Source: an uncultured Chiayiivirga sp.
GTDB taxonomy: Bacteria; Pseudomonadota; Gammaproteobacteria; Xanthomonadales; Xanthomonadaceae
Direction: 5' to 3'
DNA length: 64,000 nt
Assembly (NCBI GenBank): GCA_934525595.1
Contig: CAKSZJ010000003.1
Coordinates: forward strand, 99,180-163,179
Each line of letters begins with the position of its first letter. Position 1 is the stretch's first letter. The notes under the pieces are model-generated. The model ran no database searches. It was not told the DNA's origin and saw only the letters and a program-made list of their open reading frames with translations. Positions 1 through 8,195 of this stretch are shown here, piece by piece. A program made the translations under genes and the position numbers.

Positions 1-621
1 GGCCAGCAGGCCGACGTGTTCGTGGCCGACAACACCATGCAGAGCGTGAGCATCAAGCTGGAGCGCAGGCAGACCGAGCAGGGAAAGCGGTTGGCGCAGG
101 AGCGGGCACAGCGGCAAGCGCAGGAGCGCCAACAGGAGGCAGAACGGCATGGTTATGTCATCAGCACCGATGGCCAGACCGTGACCGACAAGAAAACCGG
201 GCTGATGTGGATGCGTTGCAGCCTGGGCCAAAGCTGGAATGGCAGCAGCTGCGCCGGGAAGGCAAGCGAATATACCTGGGAACAGGCCGGACAGGCCGCC
301 CGTGGTTATCGCCATGCCGGCTACAGCGATTGGCGCATGCCGAGTATCGATGAACTGAAAACGCTGGTGTATTGCAGTTCCGGGCAGCGAGCGGCTTTTG
401 GTAACAAGGGCGATGGTGGTGATTGCGAAGGAGACTATCGCAGACCAACCATACTGGAAGCCGCTTTCCCGAATACGCCGTCTTCGGACGTTTGGTCGGG
501 TTCGCCCTTTGCCGGCTATTCGGACCGCGCGTGGGGCGTGTACTTCCACTATGGCAGCGCCGGCTACAACTCCCGTAGCGGCAGCAGCTTCCAGGTTCGC
601 CTCGTGCGCGGCGGACAGTGA
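1..621 (+). CDS. DUF1566 (Lcl C-terminal) domain protein, 5' end cut by window
   Basis: The reading frame is open to the left edge, so the N-terminus is missing; an internal GTG at 16 is probably not the start. The visible part begins with a charged Q/E/R-rich coiled-coil stretch (about residues 20-50 of the visible part). It continues into a C-terminal domain with the pattern of DUF1566: a DKKTGLMWMR motif, the W-E-Q-A region, the SDWRMPSIDELKTL motif, and a final F-Q-V-R-L-V-R-G-G-Q. Domains of this type occur in exported or phage-tail-like proteins, but the biochemical role is unknown. The coiled-coil plus C-terminal-domain plan resembles the next gene, so the two may act in the same envelope process; that is inference. 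Confidence 0.75.
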   Translation, partial: GQQADVFVADNTMQSVSIKLERRQTEQGKRLAQERAQRQAQERQQEAERHGYVISTDGQTVTDKKTGLMWMRCSLGQSWNGSSCAGKASEYTWEQAGQAARGYRHAGYSDWRMPSIDELKTLVYCSSGQRAAFGNKGDGGDCEGDYRRPTILEAAFPNTPSSDVWSGSPFAGYSDRAWGVYFHYGSAGYNSRSGSSFQVRLVRGGQ

Positions 622-702
622 TTTTGTCCTTTTGTATTGCCCTGCATCTTGCGGGCCGCACGGGAAAGGCACCATCACGCCATCCAGTGCGGCAAGCAAG
701 TA

Positions 703-736
703 GCCCCGGCAAGCAAAGCGCAGCCGGGGCGATTTT
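703..736 (+). terminator. Rho-independent terminator-like hairpin
   Basis: GCCCCGGC at 703-710 pairs perfectly with GCCGGGGC at 723-730 and is followed by GATTTT. It lies about 80 bp after the DUF1566 gene and before the next gene, so it probably ends that transcript. Confidence 0.55.
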
Positions 737-829
737 CGCCAGCACCCCGCACAGCCCACCCTGCGCCATGCTTGCGTAGCAAAATGGCCCGGCGCATTGC
801 ACAGGCATTCCATTGTTGAAGGAAACTCC

Positions 830-1474
830 ATGACGCCATTCATCAAACCCCTGCTGCTGGCCCTGCTTGCCGGTGGCATTGGCCTGAGCCTCCCCGCGCA
901 GGCGTTCGACTTCAAGGATCTGGAAAATCTGGAAGCCGCCGAGCAGCAGGAATTGCTGGAACTGGCCCGCCGCGCGGCGGCGCAGCACGACTTCAACCAG
1001 GCGCGCAGCTACATCGAACAAGCCCGCCACAAAGGCAGCAACCCCCAGGTCATCGAAGCGGCAGAAACCGACTACCGCCGCGCATACGCCGCCCACCAGG
1101 AACAAAAACGCCGCGAAGAAGCCGAGAGGCAGGCGCGGATTGAAGCCGAAAGGCGGGCGGCGCAGCGGACGAGTAGCTCGGGTGGAGGTGGGCTTTACAT
1201 CGTTTCCGGGCTCGGCGGCAGTTTTTCCGGGCGTTGCAGTGGGTACAAGGAATACGCACGCCACACCGTGCGGTTCAGCAATGACAGTTTCGGCACCGTG
1301 AATGTGGACTGCCAGAGTAGTTGTTGGAACGTCGCGATCTACGGCTCCGTGTGGCGCGGCCCCGCTACCAATTGCGGGGATTTCAGGCAAGACAGTTGGC
1401 ATGCCCGTGGCGATGTGTTTTATCGGCATAGCGCCACTTTGGAGGATGTTGCCAACTGGCTGCTGGGTAATTGA
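830..1474 (+). CDS. Secreted coiled-coil protein of unknown function
   Basis: The predicted product is 214 residues. The ATG at 830 is preceded by a good AAGGAA ribosome site and starts a classical signal peptide (TPFIKPLLLALLAGGIGLSL, cleavage near PAQA-F), so the protein should be exported. Residues 25-115 are a charged helical/coiled-coil region rich in E, Q, R and A. A low-complexity S/G linker follows, then a C-terminal domain of about 90 residues with several Cys (SGRC, DCQSSCW, TNCGD) that could form disulfides in the periplasm. I do not recognise the family. It lies between a DUF1566 protein and a repeat-rich segment, which suggests an accessory locus. Confidence 0.65.
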   Translation: MTPFIKPLLLALLAGGIGLSLPAQAFDFKDLENLEAAEQQELLELARRAAAQHDFNQARSYIEQARHKGSNPQVIEAAETDYRRAYAAHQEQKRREEAERQARIEAERRAAQRTSSSGGGGLYIVSGLGGSFSGRCSGYKEYARHTVRFSNDSFGTVNVDCQSSCWNVAIYGSVWRGPATNCGDFRQDSWHARGDVFYRHSATLEDVANWLLGN

Positions 1475-1483
1475 TCGGCAGAC

Positions 1484-1600
1484 GCACAGGGCGGAACCAT
1501 CGCATGGCGATGATTTCGCCGTTCACCGCGCCATGAGAATGGGTGCGCGCGTGGCATGTGGTATTCACCGTGCCATGTAGTGGGTGTTGACCGTGGCATG
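1484..1600. repeat. Palindromic REP-like repeat, copy 1
   Basis: The segment begins with a 14-bp imperfect stem, GGCGGAACCATCGC / GCGATGATTTCGCC, around a 3-nt loop (about 1490-1520). It continues with internally repeated TTCACCG(C/T)GCCATG-like units. It aligns with 2003-2120 over roughly 115 bp with many scattered substitutions. It looks like a non-coding dispersed or extragenic palindromic element rather than a gene. Confidence 0.7.
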
Positions 1601-1646
1601 AAGCACGTCTTGAGTTTTCCAATAGCCAATCAGACACGAGGCCCCC

Positions 1647-1988
1647 ATGAGCGATTGCGGTTGTCATCACCCACCCTTCAACTACCAGGACTACACCTCG
1701 AAGTTCATCGGCACCGACAAAACCAATTGGCGTTACGGTGAGGTGTATGTGAAACACTGCGTGCATTGCGGCTCGCAATGGCTGGAATATATCGTCGAGT
1801 ACGAGGGTTACTCGGGATCCGGTCGCTGGTTTTGTGCGCCGATCTCCGACGAGGCGCTTGCGACATTGACGCCGGAACAGGCCGTGCCGTTCCTTGAGCA
1901 ACAGCCCTGGCATTTTGTGGGCGGCAGTTATTTCGGAACAAGAGGGGCGCTGGCCACGGGGCCGGGGCCGATTCAGGCGGACTTGTGA
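1647..1988 (+). CDS. Small Cys-rich hypothetical protein
   Basis: The product is 113 residues, starting at an ATG preceded by a weak purine-rich site. It opens with MSDCGCHHPP and contains a second pair, C-V-H-C-G, giving CxC and CxxC-type Cys/His clusters that could bind a metal. No signal peptide is visible, so it is probably cytoplasmic. The composition (W, Y, F and G rich, with a C-terminal GxxPGPIQADL tail) is unlike the surrounding shadow frames and supports real coding. The gene sits exactly between the two repeat copies, as if carried with them. I do not recognise the family. Confidence 0.55.
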   Translation: MSDCGCHHPPFNYQDYTSKFIGTDKTNWRYGEVYVKHCVHCGSQWLEYIVEYEGYSGSGRWFCAPISDEALATLTPEQAVPFLEQQPWHFVGGSYFGTRGALATGPGPIQADL

Positions 1989-2002
1989 TGAATGAACAAG
2001 CC

Positions 2003-2120
2003 GCGCAGGGCGGAACCATCGCATAGCGATGATTCCGCCGTTCACTGCGCCATGAGAATGGGTATTGCGCGTGCCATGTGGCGTTCACCGCGTCATGCGG
2101 CGGGTTTTCAACAGCGAAGC
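2003..2120. repeat. Palindromic REP-like repeat, copy 2
   Basis: This is the second copy of the element at 1484-1600. It has the stem GGCGGAACCATCGC / GCGATGATTCCGCC with one C-A mismatch, then TTCACTGCGCCATGAGAATGGGT and a second TTCACCGCG unit. The hairpin is kept although loop and stem bases differ from copy 1 (loop ATA against ATG). The two copies flank the small gene at 1647-1988. Confidence 0.7.
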
Positions 2121-2161
2121 TGGTCATCTCCTGCGGGGGTTCTGCCCTGCGTGGGCACCAC

Positions 2162-3025
2162 TCAGCGGCTTTGCATCACATTGCCGGGCAGGTAGTGCCA
2201 GGTGCGGGTGATGTGCAGGATGTCAGTGCCGTCGCCGGTATCGGGCAGCGGGCCGAAGGGTTCGGCCAGGCGCACGGTGCGGATGGCCGCGTCGTCCAGT
2301 ACCGGCACACCGCTGGGCTGCACGATGGTGATGTCCTCGACGCTGCCGTCGCGTCGCACCGCGACGGTCAGTACAAGCTGTCCGACCAGGCTGCGGCGGC
2401 GTGCTTCATCGGGGTAGTTGAGGTTGCCGATGCGCTCCACCCGCGCCTGCCAGCCGCGCAGGTAGGTGGCGTATTCGTATTCGCGCGTGTTGGCCGAGAC
2501 GAACTTGCGCTTGGGGCGGCGGGCGTACTGCTGTTCGCGTCGCTCCACCGAGGCCGCCAGTCGCGCCATTTCCAGGCTGCGCTCGATCAGCTCGCGGCTG
2601 GTCGGCAGCGGCGTGCTGGGTGTCGCCGTGCTGCGCGTGGTGTCGACCCGACGTTCGTCCGGCGCGATCGATGCGACCACTGCTTCAGTGCTGGTTTCCT
2701 GCGGGCGCGGCGAGCCTGCCTCCAGCGGTGCCGGGGCAATGCCCGGCGCCGGATTGGGGGCCGGTGCCGGCTGCGGTTCGCTGGGGCGCTCCACGGTGTC
2801 GACTTCACCGCCCCCGGATTGGTTGGCCTGGGCAAGGAAATCGGCCTTGTCCGGCGCTTCGTTTGAGTGGGTTTGCACCAAAATCACGTCGAGCGTGGGC
2901 AATACCGGCGCCGGATCGTCGAGCGAGAAGCCGACGCCCAGGGCGAGGATGCCGTGGGCGATCAGGGAGAACACCAAGGTTGCGCCGAGGCGGTCCGTGC
3001 TGGTGACCGGAGGTGGCGGCGTCAC
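2162..3025 (-). CDS. tonB: TonB-family energy transducer
   Basis: The product is 287 residues. A single N-terminal membrane anchor (LGATLVFSLIAHGILALGVG, about residues 12-32) is followed by a Pro/Ala/Glu-rich periplasmic spacer (about 75-130) and a C-terminal TonB domain (about 195-280) with the NLNYPDEARRRSLVGQLVLT signature and V-x-P-S-G-V-P-V-L-D-D-A-A. Proteins of this family pass proton-motive energy from ExbB/ExbD-type motors to outer-membrane receptors; no exbBD is in the window, so the partner motor is elsewhere. The start overlaps the gshB stop (ATGA), so the two are translationally coupled. A tonB-gshB pair divergent from pilG is also known from Pseudomonas. Confidence 0.9.
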   Translation of the reverse strand: MTPPPPVTSTDRLGATLVFSLIAHGILALGVGFSLDDPAPVLPTLDVILVQTHSNEAPDKADFLAQANQSGGGEVDTVERPSEPQPAPAPNPAPGIAPAPLEAGSPRPQETSTEAVVASIAPDERRVDTTRSTATPSTPLPTSRELIERSLEMARLAASVERREQQYARRPKRKFVSANTREYEYATYLRGWQARVERIGNLNYPDEARRRSLVGQLVLTVAVRRDGSVEDITIVQPSGVPVLDDAAIRTVRLAEPFGPLPDTGDGTDILHITRTWHYLPGNVMQSR

Positions 3026-3969
3026 TCCGGCACGGCCTCGATGCGATCGAACAGTTCGCCGGCGATGTTGAGCCCGAACTGCGCGTCCAGTTCACGCATG
3101 CAGGTCGGGCTGGTGACGTTGATCTCCGTGAGCCAGTCGCCGATCACGTCGAGCCCCACCAGACGCATGCCGCGCCTCGCCAGCTCCGGCCCCACCTGGG
3201 CCGCGATCCAGCGGTCGCGCTCGCTCAGCGCGCGGCCTTCGCCGCGGCCGCCGGCGGCAAGGTTGCCGCGGAACTCGTCGCCCTGCGGGATGCGCGCCAG
3301 GCAGTAGGGCACCGGTTCGCCGTCTATCAAGAGGATGCGCTTGTCGCCGTCGACGATTTCCGGCAGGTAGCGCTGCGCCATGGCGAACTGCCGTCCGCCT
3401 TCGGTGAGGGTTTCCAGGATGACGTTGAGGTTGGGTTCGCCGGCGTGGGCACGGAAGATCGAGCGGCCGCCCATGCCGTCGAGCGGCTTGAGCACGCAGT
3501 CGCCGAATTCCGCCACGAATGCCTTGAGCGCGGATTTCTCGCAGGACACCAGCGTCGGCGGACAGCACTGCGGGAATGCCAGCGCGGCGAGCTTTTCGTT
3601 CATGTCGCGCAGGCCCTGCGGATCGTTCACCACGCGCGCGCCCTCGCGCTGCGCCAGGCTCAGGATCTGGGTGGCGTGCAGGTAGGCGTCATCAACCGGT
3701 GGGTCGGTGCGCATGAAGATGAGGTCGAAACCGCCGAGCGGGCGATCCTGCGGTGCGCCCGGGACGTACCAGGCGCGGGGATCGTCGCGCACCTGCAGCG
3801 GCGTGGCGCGCACGAGTGTGCGTCCATCGCGCACGCCCAGGTCCGGGATTCCGGCCACGTGGATACGATGTCCGCGGCGCTGTGCCTCGAGCAGCAGCGC
3901 AAAACTCGTATCCTTGGCGACCTTGATCGACCCGATGGGGTCCATCACCACGAGCACTTCCAGCGACAC
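3022..3969 (-). CDS. gshB: Glutathione synthetase
   Basis: GshB joins gamma-glutamylcysteine and glycine using ATP, the last step of glutathione synthesis in the cytoplasm. The product is 315 residues, as in E. coli (316), if the GTG at 3969 is used; it follows AAAGG by about 8 bases and gives the conserved N-terminus SLEVLVVMDPIGSI. Family landmarks include FMRTDPP, LRDMNEKL, KPLDGMGGRSIF (ATP-grasp glycine loop), and LIDGEPVPYCLARIP, followed by RGNLAAGGRGE and the NVTSPTCMRELD metal/product site. It overlaps tonB downstream and is divergent from pilG. Confidence 0.95.
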   Translation of the reverse strand: MSLEVLVVMDPIGSIKVAKDTSFALLLEAQRRGHRIHVAGIPDLGVRDGRTLVRATPLQVRDDPRAWYVPGAPQDRPLGGFDLIFMRTDPPVDDAYLHATQILSLAQREGARVVNDPQGLRDMNEKLAALAFPQCCPPTLVSCEKSALKAFVAEFGDCVLKPLDGMGGRSIFRAHAGEPNLNVILETLTEGGRQFAMAQRYLPEIVDGDKRILLIDGEPVPYCLARIPQGDEFRGNLAAGGRGEGRALSERDRWIAAQVGPELARRGMRLVGLDVIGDWLTEINVTSPTCMRELDAQFGLNIAGELFDRIEAVPE

Positions 3970-3990
3970 GATCACACCTTTGGCATGCAA

Positions 3991-4012
3991 ACGCCCGCGA
4001 TCCGGCGGGCGT
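3991..4012. promoter_or_regulatory. Hairpin in the gshB/pilG divergent region
   Basis: ACGCCCGC (3991-3998) pairs perfectly with GCGGGCGT (4005-4012) around a 6-nt loop, between the divergent starts of gshB and pilG. On the minus strand it would lie in the gshB leader, about 20 bases before the start codon. A TATACT/TAGTAT stretch at 4018-4024 could serve as a -10 element in either direction. It may be a leader hairpin or an operator; nothing in the sequence decides between them. Confidence 0.35.
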
Positions 4013-4138
4013 GTGTTTATACTAGCATCGCTGCAACGGAGCGAGTTCCGGGGAGGATGCCTTGACAGACATCCGCTTCCGTTGCGATAAGACGCCAATG
4101 CGCGGCGACTGCGTGCCGCGCCACAGAGGGACCATTGG

Positions 4139-4534
4139 ATGGATGGCAACACAGGCAGTCTGACGGGGATGCGGGTGATGGTCATCGACGACTCGAAGAC
4201 CATCCGGCGCACGGCCGAGACTCTTCTCAAGAAGGAAGGGTGCGAGGTCTTCACTGCGTCGGACGGGTTCGAGGCGCTGTCCAAGATCGCGGACAACCAG
4301 CCGCAGATCATCTTCGTGGACATCATGATGCCGCGTCTCGACGGGTATCAGACCTGCGCCCTCATCAAGAACAACCAGCTTTTCCGGTCGACGCCGGTCA
4401 TCATGCTGTCGTCCAGGGACGGATTGTTCGACAAGGCGCGCGGGCGAATCGTCGGTTCCGAGGAGTACCTCACCAAGCCGTTTACCCGTGAGGAGCTACT
4501 CTCGGCGATACGGCGGCATGTGGTGCACGACTGA
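4139..4534 (+). CDS. pilG: Type IV pilus response regulator PilG
   Basis: The product is 131 residues and consists of a single receiver domain. The acidic pair D17-D18, phospho-acceptor D61 (FVDIMMPRLDGY) and K113 (LTKPF) are all present. The segments VMVIDDSKTIRRTAETLLKK and YQTCALIKNN are hallmark PilG sequences. PilG is a CheY-like output of the Pil-Chp system that stimulates pilus extension and cAMP signalling in Pseudomonas. An AGAGGG ribosome site lies upstream of the ATG. It is the first gene of the chp cluster and is divergent from gshB. The expected next gene, pilH, is absent. Confidence 0.95.
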   Translation: MDGNTGSLTGMRVMVIDDSKTIRRTAETLLKKEGCEVFTASDGFEALSKIADNQPQIIFVDIMMPRLDGYQTCALIKNNQLFRSTPVIMLSSRDGLFDKARGRIVGSEEYLTKPFTREELLSAIRRHVVHD

Positions 4535-4557
4535 CTGCCAACTCTTTAGGGGGGAGC

Positions 4558-4665
4558 ATGGCTGAGACAAGAAATCCAGTTCAGGCCGGTTGCGCGTTTG
4601 CGCGAGGCGCGACGCTTGTGCGGCGCCGTCGGTACGCTGCGCTTCACGGCCTGCGGGGAGGCTGA
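4558..4665 (+). CDS. Short ORF in the place usually held by pilH
   Basis: This 35-codon frame starts at an ATG directly after a very strong GGGGGGAG ribosome site and ends 3 bases before the pilI ATG. The product (MAETRNPVQAGCAFARGATL and then Arg-rich) does not resemble PilH or any family I know. It could be a small coupling peptide that helps translation of pilI, a scar left by loss of pilH, or chance. The strong ribosome site argues that ribosomes load here, but the composition is not convincingly protein-like. Confidence 0.3.
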   Translation: MAETRNPVQAGCAFARGATLVRRRRYAALHGLRGG

Positions 4666-4668
4666 TCC

Positions 4669-5226
4669 ATGGCGTTTTCTTCTGCCGCCCCATTCGACGT
4701 CCTGTCCGACTACGAGCGGCGCAGCCTGACCCATGTGGCAGGCATTCCCGACCAGATCGATGCGCCCGGCCTGTGGCGCGGCATCGCGTTCCGTCTTGGA
4801 TCGAGGCGGCTGGCCGCGAGCTTCTCGGAAGTCGTTGAAATCATCTCGGTGCCGCCGCTCACGCCGGTGCCCGGCGCCGATGGCTGGCTGCTGGGCGTGG
4901 CCAATCTGCGCAGCTCGCTGCTGCCCATCGTCGACCTCAAGCAGTATCTTGAAGGCGAGCGCACGGTGCAGCACGCCGGCACGCGCGCGCTGGTGGTGCG
5001 GCAGAGTGGCGGCAACGTCGCGGTGCTGATCGACGAGCTGCTCGGGCAGCGAAACTTCAACGAAGGCCAGATCGTGGCCGTGGAGGGCGTGGAGGGGAGT
5101 CGTTACGCGCCCTTCGTGCAGCGCGCCTATCTCGTGGGCGACACGGTCTGGGGGGTGTTCGACATGGCGCGATTGACGCGTACGCCGGAATTCAGACAAG
5201 CCGCCGCCGCACAGGGTGGTATGTAA
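4669..5226 (+). CDS. pilI: CheW-like adaptor PilI
   Basis: The product is 185 residues and consists of one CheW domain (about residues 35-170). It has the F-R-L-G-S-R-R-L core, [31 protein letters not shown] and the V-D-E/I-D-E-L-L-G-Q region. PilI couples the receptor PilJ to the kinase ChpA at the inner-membrane array. It lies in the order pilG-pilI-pilJ-pilK-chpA with short spacers. A second CheW-like protein, ChpC, ends the cluster. Confidence 0.92.
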   Translation: MAFSSAAPFDVLSDYERRSLTHVAGIPDQIDAPGLWRGIAFRLGSRRLAASFSEVVEIISVPPLTPVPGADGWLLGVANLRSSLLPIVDLKQYLEGERTVQHAGTRALVVRQSGGNVAVLIDELLGQRNFNEGQIVAVEGVEGSRYAPFVQRAYLVGDTVWGVFDMARLTRTPEFRQAAAAQGGM

Positions 5227-5251
5227 CGCATTTCAGGGTGAGGTTCTTGCG

Positions 5252-7282
5252 ATGAGCACATTGGGCGCCGGTACCGGCAAAGAACGCAGCGGGATGATCA
5301 ACTTCTGGATCTTCCTGCTGGTAATCGCACTGCTGGCGCTGATCGCCAACGCCGTGCTCTCGACCAAGTATGCGGCCGAGGAGGGCCAGGCCCGCGACCT
5401 GGTGGCCGATGTGCGAGTCCTGTCGCAGCAGATCGCAAAAGCCGCGCAGGACGCCGCATCCGGTGGCGTGGACGCCTTCGACGAACTCGAAAGCACGCGG
5501 GTCGCGATCCAGGCCAACCTCGATGCCCTCAACAAGGGCGGCCAGGACAATCCGGCCTATGCCGGCGACAAGGTCGTAGGCGTGCCGCTGCAGCGCGTCA
5601 CCGAAACCTGGGGGCCGATGAACGACGCGGCGCGGCGCATCCTCGACAGCCGCGAGCTGGTGCTCGGCCTGACCGAGACCGCCGACCGCTTCGCCAACGC
5701 CGTGCCGCTGATCCAGGCGGAAATGGACGAGGTGGTGCGCGCCATGGGCGAGGCAGGGAACGCGAGCTTCGCCCAGCTCTCGACCGCCATCCGCCAGATC
5801 GTGCTGGCCGACCGCATGCTCCGCCACGTGACCCAGATTCGTCAGGGTGGTGCCGCGGCCACGTCGGCGGCTGATCGGTTCTCGCGCGACGCCACGCTCT
5901 TCAGCCAGGTGCTCGGCGGCCTTCAGAACGGACTGCCCGAACAGAACATCCGCCGCATCGACAGCCCGGCGGCGCGCCAGTCGCTGTCCCGCGTCGCAAC
6001 GCTCTATTCCGATCTTGAGCAGAACGTCGATGCCATCCTCGATGCGTCGACCGAACTGTTCGAGGTGAAGAACGCGGCCGACGAAATTTCCCAGGCGTCG
6101 GCCCAGCTGCTGGGCGGTGCGGAAAACCTCACCCAGGCCTTCGTGAACCTGCCCTCCAGCCGCGCGTTCCCGAGCGTGTGGATCGGTATCGCTGCAGGCG
6201 CGGCCGCCATCATCGCCATCCTCGGCCTGCTGTTCACCCTGTACCGCGACCAGGTCAAGCGCTTCCGCGTCACCCAGGAACTGAACCAGCGCAACCAGGA
6301 GGCCATCCTGCGCCTGCTGGACGAAATGGGTTCGCTGGCCGAAGGCGACCTGACCGTTCGCGCGACGGTGACCGAGGACATCACCGGCGCGATCGCGGAC
6401 TCGATCAACTTCGCCGTTGAAGCGCTGCGTTCGCTCGTTACCACGATTAACGAAACCGCCGTGCAGGTGGCTGCCGCCGCACAGGAAACCCAGGCCACCG
6501 CGATGCATCTGGCCGAAGCGGCCGAGCACCAGGCCCAGCAGATCACCTCGGCCTCGGCCGCGATCAACGAGATTGCGGTCTCGATCGACGAAGTGTCCAA
6601 GAACTCGGCCGAATCCGCCGACGTGGCGCAGCGCTCGGTGCAGATTGCCGCCAAGGGCGCCGAAGTCGTGCGCCAGACGATTCAGGGCATGGACTCGATT
6701 CGCGACCAGATTCAGGAAACTTCCAAGCGAATCAAGCGTCTGGGTGAAAGCTCGCAGGAAATCGGTTCGATCGTGGAACTGATCAACGACATTGCCGAGC
6801 AGACCAACATCCTGGCACTGAACGCCGCCATTCAGGCTGCTTCGGCCGGTGAGGCGGGCCGCGGGTTCGCGGTGGTGGCCGACGAAGTGCAGCGACTGGC
6901 GGAACGCTCCGCGAATGCGACCAAGCGAATCGAAACGCTGGTGCAGACGATTCAGGCCGATACCAACGAAGCGGTGTCCTCGATGGAACAGACCACCGCC
7001 GAAGTGGTGGCCGGTGCGCGACTGGCCGAGGACGCGGGCCTGGCGCTGGGCGAGATCGAAAAGGTGTCCAACGACCTCGCCGACCTGATTCAGAACATCT
7101 CCGAGGCGGCGCGCCAGCAGTCGGCTGCCGCAACCAACATCTCGGCCACGATGAACGTGATTCAGGAAATCACCACGCAGACCTCGGTTGGCGCGAGCCA
7201 GACGGCCGAGTCGATCGGAAACCTCGCCCAGCTGGCTGCCGACCTGCGTCGTTCGGTCGCCGACTTCAAGCTGCCGGGCTGA
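5252..7282 (+). CDS. pilJ: Type IV pilus methyl-accepting chemoreceptor PilJ
   Basis: The ATG at 5252 gives 676 residues, close to Pseudomonas PilJ (682). Two membrane segments (about 25-47, and 309-331 [20 protein letters not shown]) bracket a periplasmic PilJ sensor region. A HAMP segment and a long cytoplasmic signalling coiled coil follow. The hairpin tip is the classical [20 protein letters not shown] near residues 510-530. In Pseudomonas PilJ senses pilus-related surface contact and PilA. Several E/Q-rich heptads flank the tip and could be substrates for PilK and ChpB, which are encoded downstream. Confidence 0.95.
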   Translation: MSTLGAGTGKERSGMINFWIFLLVIALLALIANAVLSTKYAAEEGQARDLVADVRVLSQQIAKAAQDAASGGVDAFDELESTRVAIQANLDALNKGGQDNPAYAGDKVVGVPLQRVTETWGPMNDAARRILDSRELVLGLTETADRFANAVPLIQAEMDEVVRAMGEAGNASFAQLSTAIRQIVLADRMLRHVTQIRQGGAAATSAADRFSRDATLFSQVLGGLQNGLPEQNIRRIDSPAARQSLSRVATLYSDLEQNVDAILDASTELFEVKNAADEISQASAQLLGGAENLTQAFVNLPSSRAFPSVWIGIAAGAAAIIAILGLLFTLYRDQVKRFRVTQELNQRNQEAILRLLDEMGSLAEGDLTVRATVTEDITGAIADSINFAVEALRSLVTTINETAVQVAAAAQETQATAMHLAEAAEHQAQQITSASAAINEIAVSIDEVSKNSAESADVAQRSVQIAAKGAEVVRQTIQGMDSIRDQIQETSKRIKRLGESSQEIGSIVELINDIAEQTNILALNAAIQAASAGEAGRGFAVVADEVQRLAERSANATKRIETLVQTIQADTNEAVSSMEQTTAEVVAGARLAEDAGLALGEIEKVSNDLADLIQNISEAARQQSAAATNISATMNVIQEITTQTSVGASQTAESIGNLAQLAADLRRSVADFKLPG

Positions 7283-7310
7283 GGCGCGGGCGGACAGGGG
7301 CTGCGACGGA

Positions 7311-8195
7311 ATGGCTACGGTAGCCACATCGGCATCGGCACTTGGCATGCGTCCTCTGGACGATGCCGAGTTCGACCGCTGGGTGCGCCTCCTGGAGACG
7401 CGGACCGGCGTCATCGTGCCGCCCGAGCGAAAGCCGTTCCTGGAAACCGGCCTGCGTCGCCGCATGCGCGAGACCGGTCATACCGGCTTCCAGACCTATT
7501 ACGACGACCTGGTAAGAGACGCGCGCGGGGCGGTCGAATGGGCCTCGCTGGTGGATCACCTCACCGTCCATGAGACGCATTTCTTCCGCCATCCCCCGTC
7601 GCTGGCGCTGATCGCCGAGCAGTGGCTGCCGCGCTGGCTGGATACGGCAGGCGCGGACGCCTCGCTGCACGCGCTTTCGATCGGATGTTCCACCGGCGAG
7701 GAAGCCTTCTCGCTCGCCATGCTGCTGGACGCCCAGCTGTCGCGATCCGCGCCCGAGCGGCGCTTCGGCGTCACCGCCACCGATGTCAGTCAGGCCGCAC
7801 TGGCGGTGGCGCGGGCCGGCGAGTATCCGATGCGCCGGCTCAGTGAAATTCCGGCCGCCTACCGGGCACAGGTCGAGACGCTTGAAGACGGCGAGAGCTT
7901 CCGCATCGTCGACCGCCTGCGCAAGCGCGTCGGATTCGCCTGCGTCAACCTGCTGCACGCGTCGCGCGCGCCGCTGCGCAAGCTGGACATCATCTACTGC
8001 CAGAACGTGCTGATCTATTTCGCACGCGAACGCCGGGGCGAGATGCTCGATGCCCTGGTGGATCTGCTCCAACCCAACGGCCTTCTGCTGCTCGGCCCGG
8101 GCGAAGCGCCCGGCTGGAGCCACCCGCAGATGCGCCGGACCGGCGGGCCGCAGACTCTGGCTTACCTCAGAAATACGAAAGAGACCCTGGCATGA
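7311..8195 (+). CDS. pilK: CheR-type methyltransferase PilK
   Basis: The product is 294 residues and uses SAM to methylate glutamates of the PilJ receptor. The CheR N-terminal helical domain spans about residues 15-90 (FLETGLRRRMRETG, LTVHETHFFR). The SAM-binding site is SIGCSTGEEAFSLAML, near residues 122-137, and the CheR motif D-I-I-Y-C-Q-N-V-L-I-Y-F is near 226-237. The ATG at 7311 was chosen because it gives the family length; longer in-frame extensions run back into pilJ. The stop overlaps the chpA start (ATGA), so the two are coupled. Confidence 0.92.
   Translation: MATVATSASALGMRPLDDAEFDRWVRLLETRTGVIVPPERKPFLETGLRRRMRETGHTGFQTYYDDLVRDARGAVEWASLVDHLTVHETHFFRHPPSLALIAEQWLPRWLDTAGADASLHALSIGCSTGEEAFSLAMLLDAQLSRSAPERRFGVTATDVSQAALAVARAGEYPMRRLSEIPAAYRAQVETLEDGESFRIVDRLRKRVGFACVNLLHASRAPLRKLDIIYCQNVLIYFARERRGEMLDALVDLLQPNGLLLLGPGEAPGWSHPQMRRTGGPQTLAYLRNTKETLA

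Noticed and set aside
1484..2120. CRISPR array
   Set aside because: Only two diverged copies 519 bp apart with a gene between; there is no regular spacer pattern.
4558..4665. Remnant of pilH
   Set aside because: The 35-residue product has no similarity to any part of a receiver domain, so it is listed only as a short ORF.
5192..7465. Minus-strand frame opposite pilJ
   Set aside because: It is a shadow of the receptor coding strand, with no recognisable motif or ribosome site.
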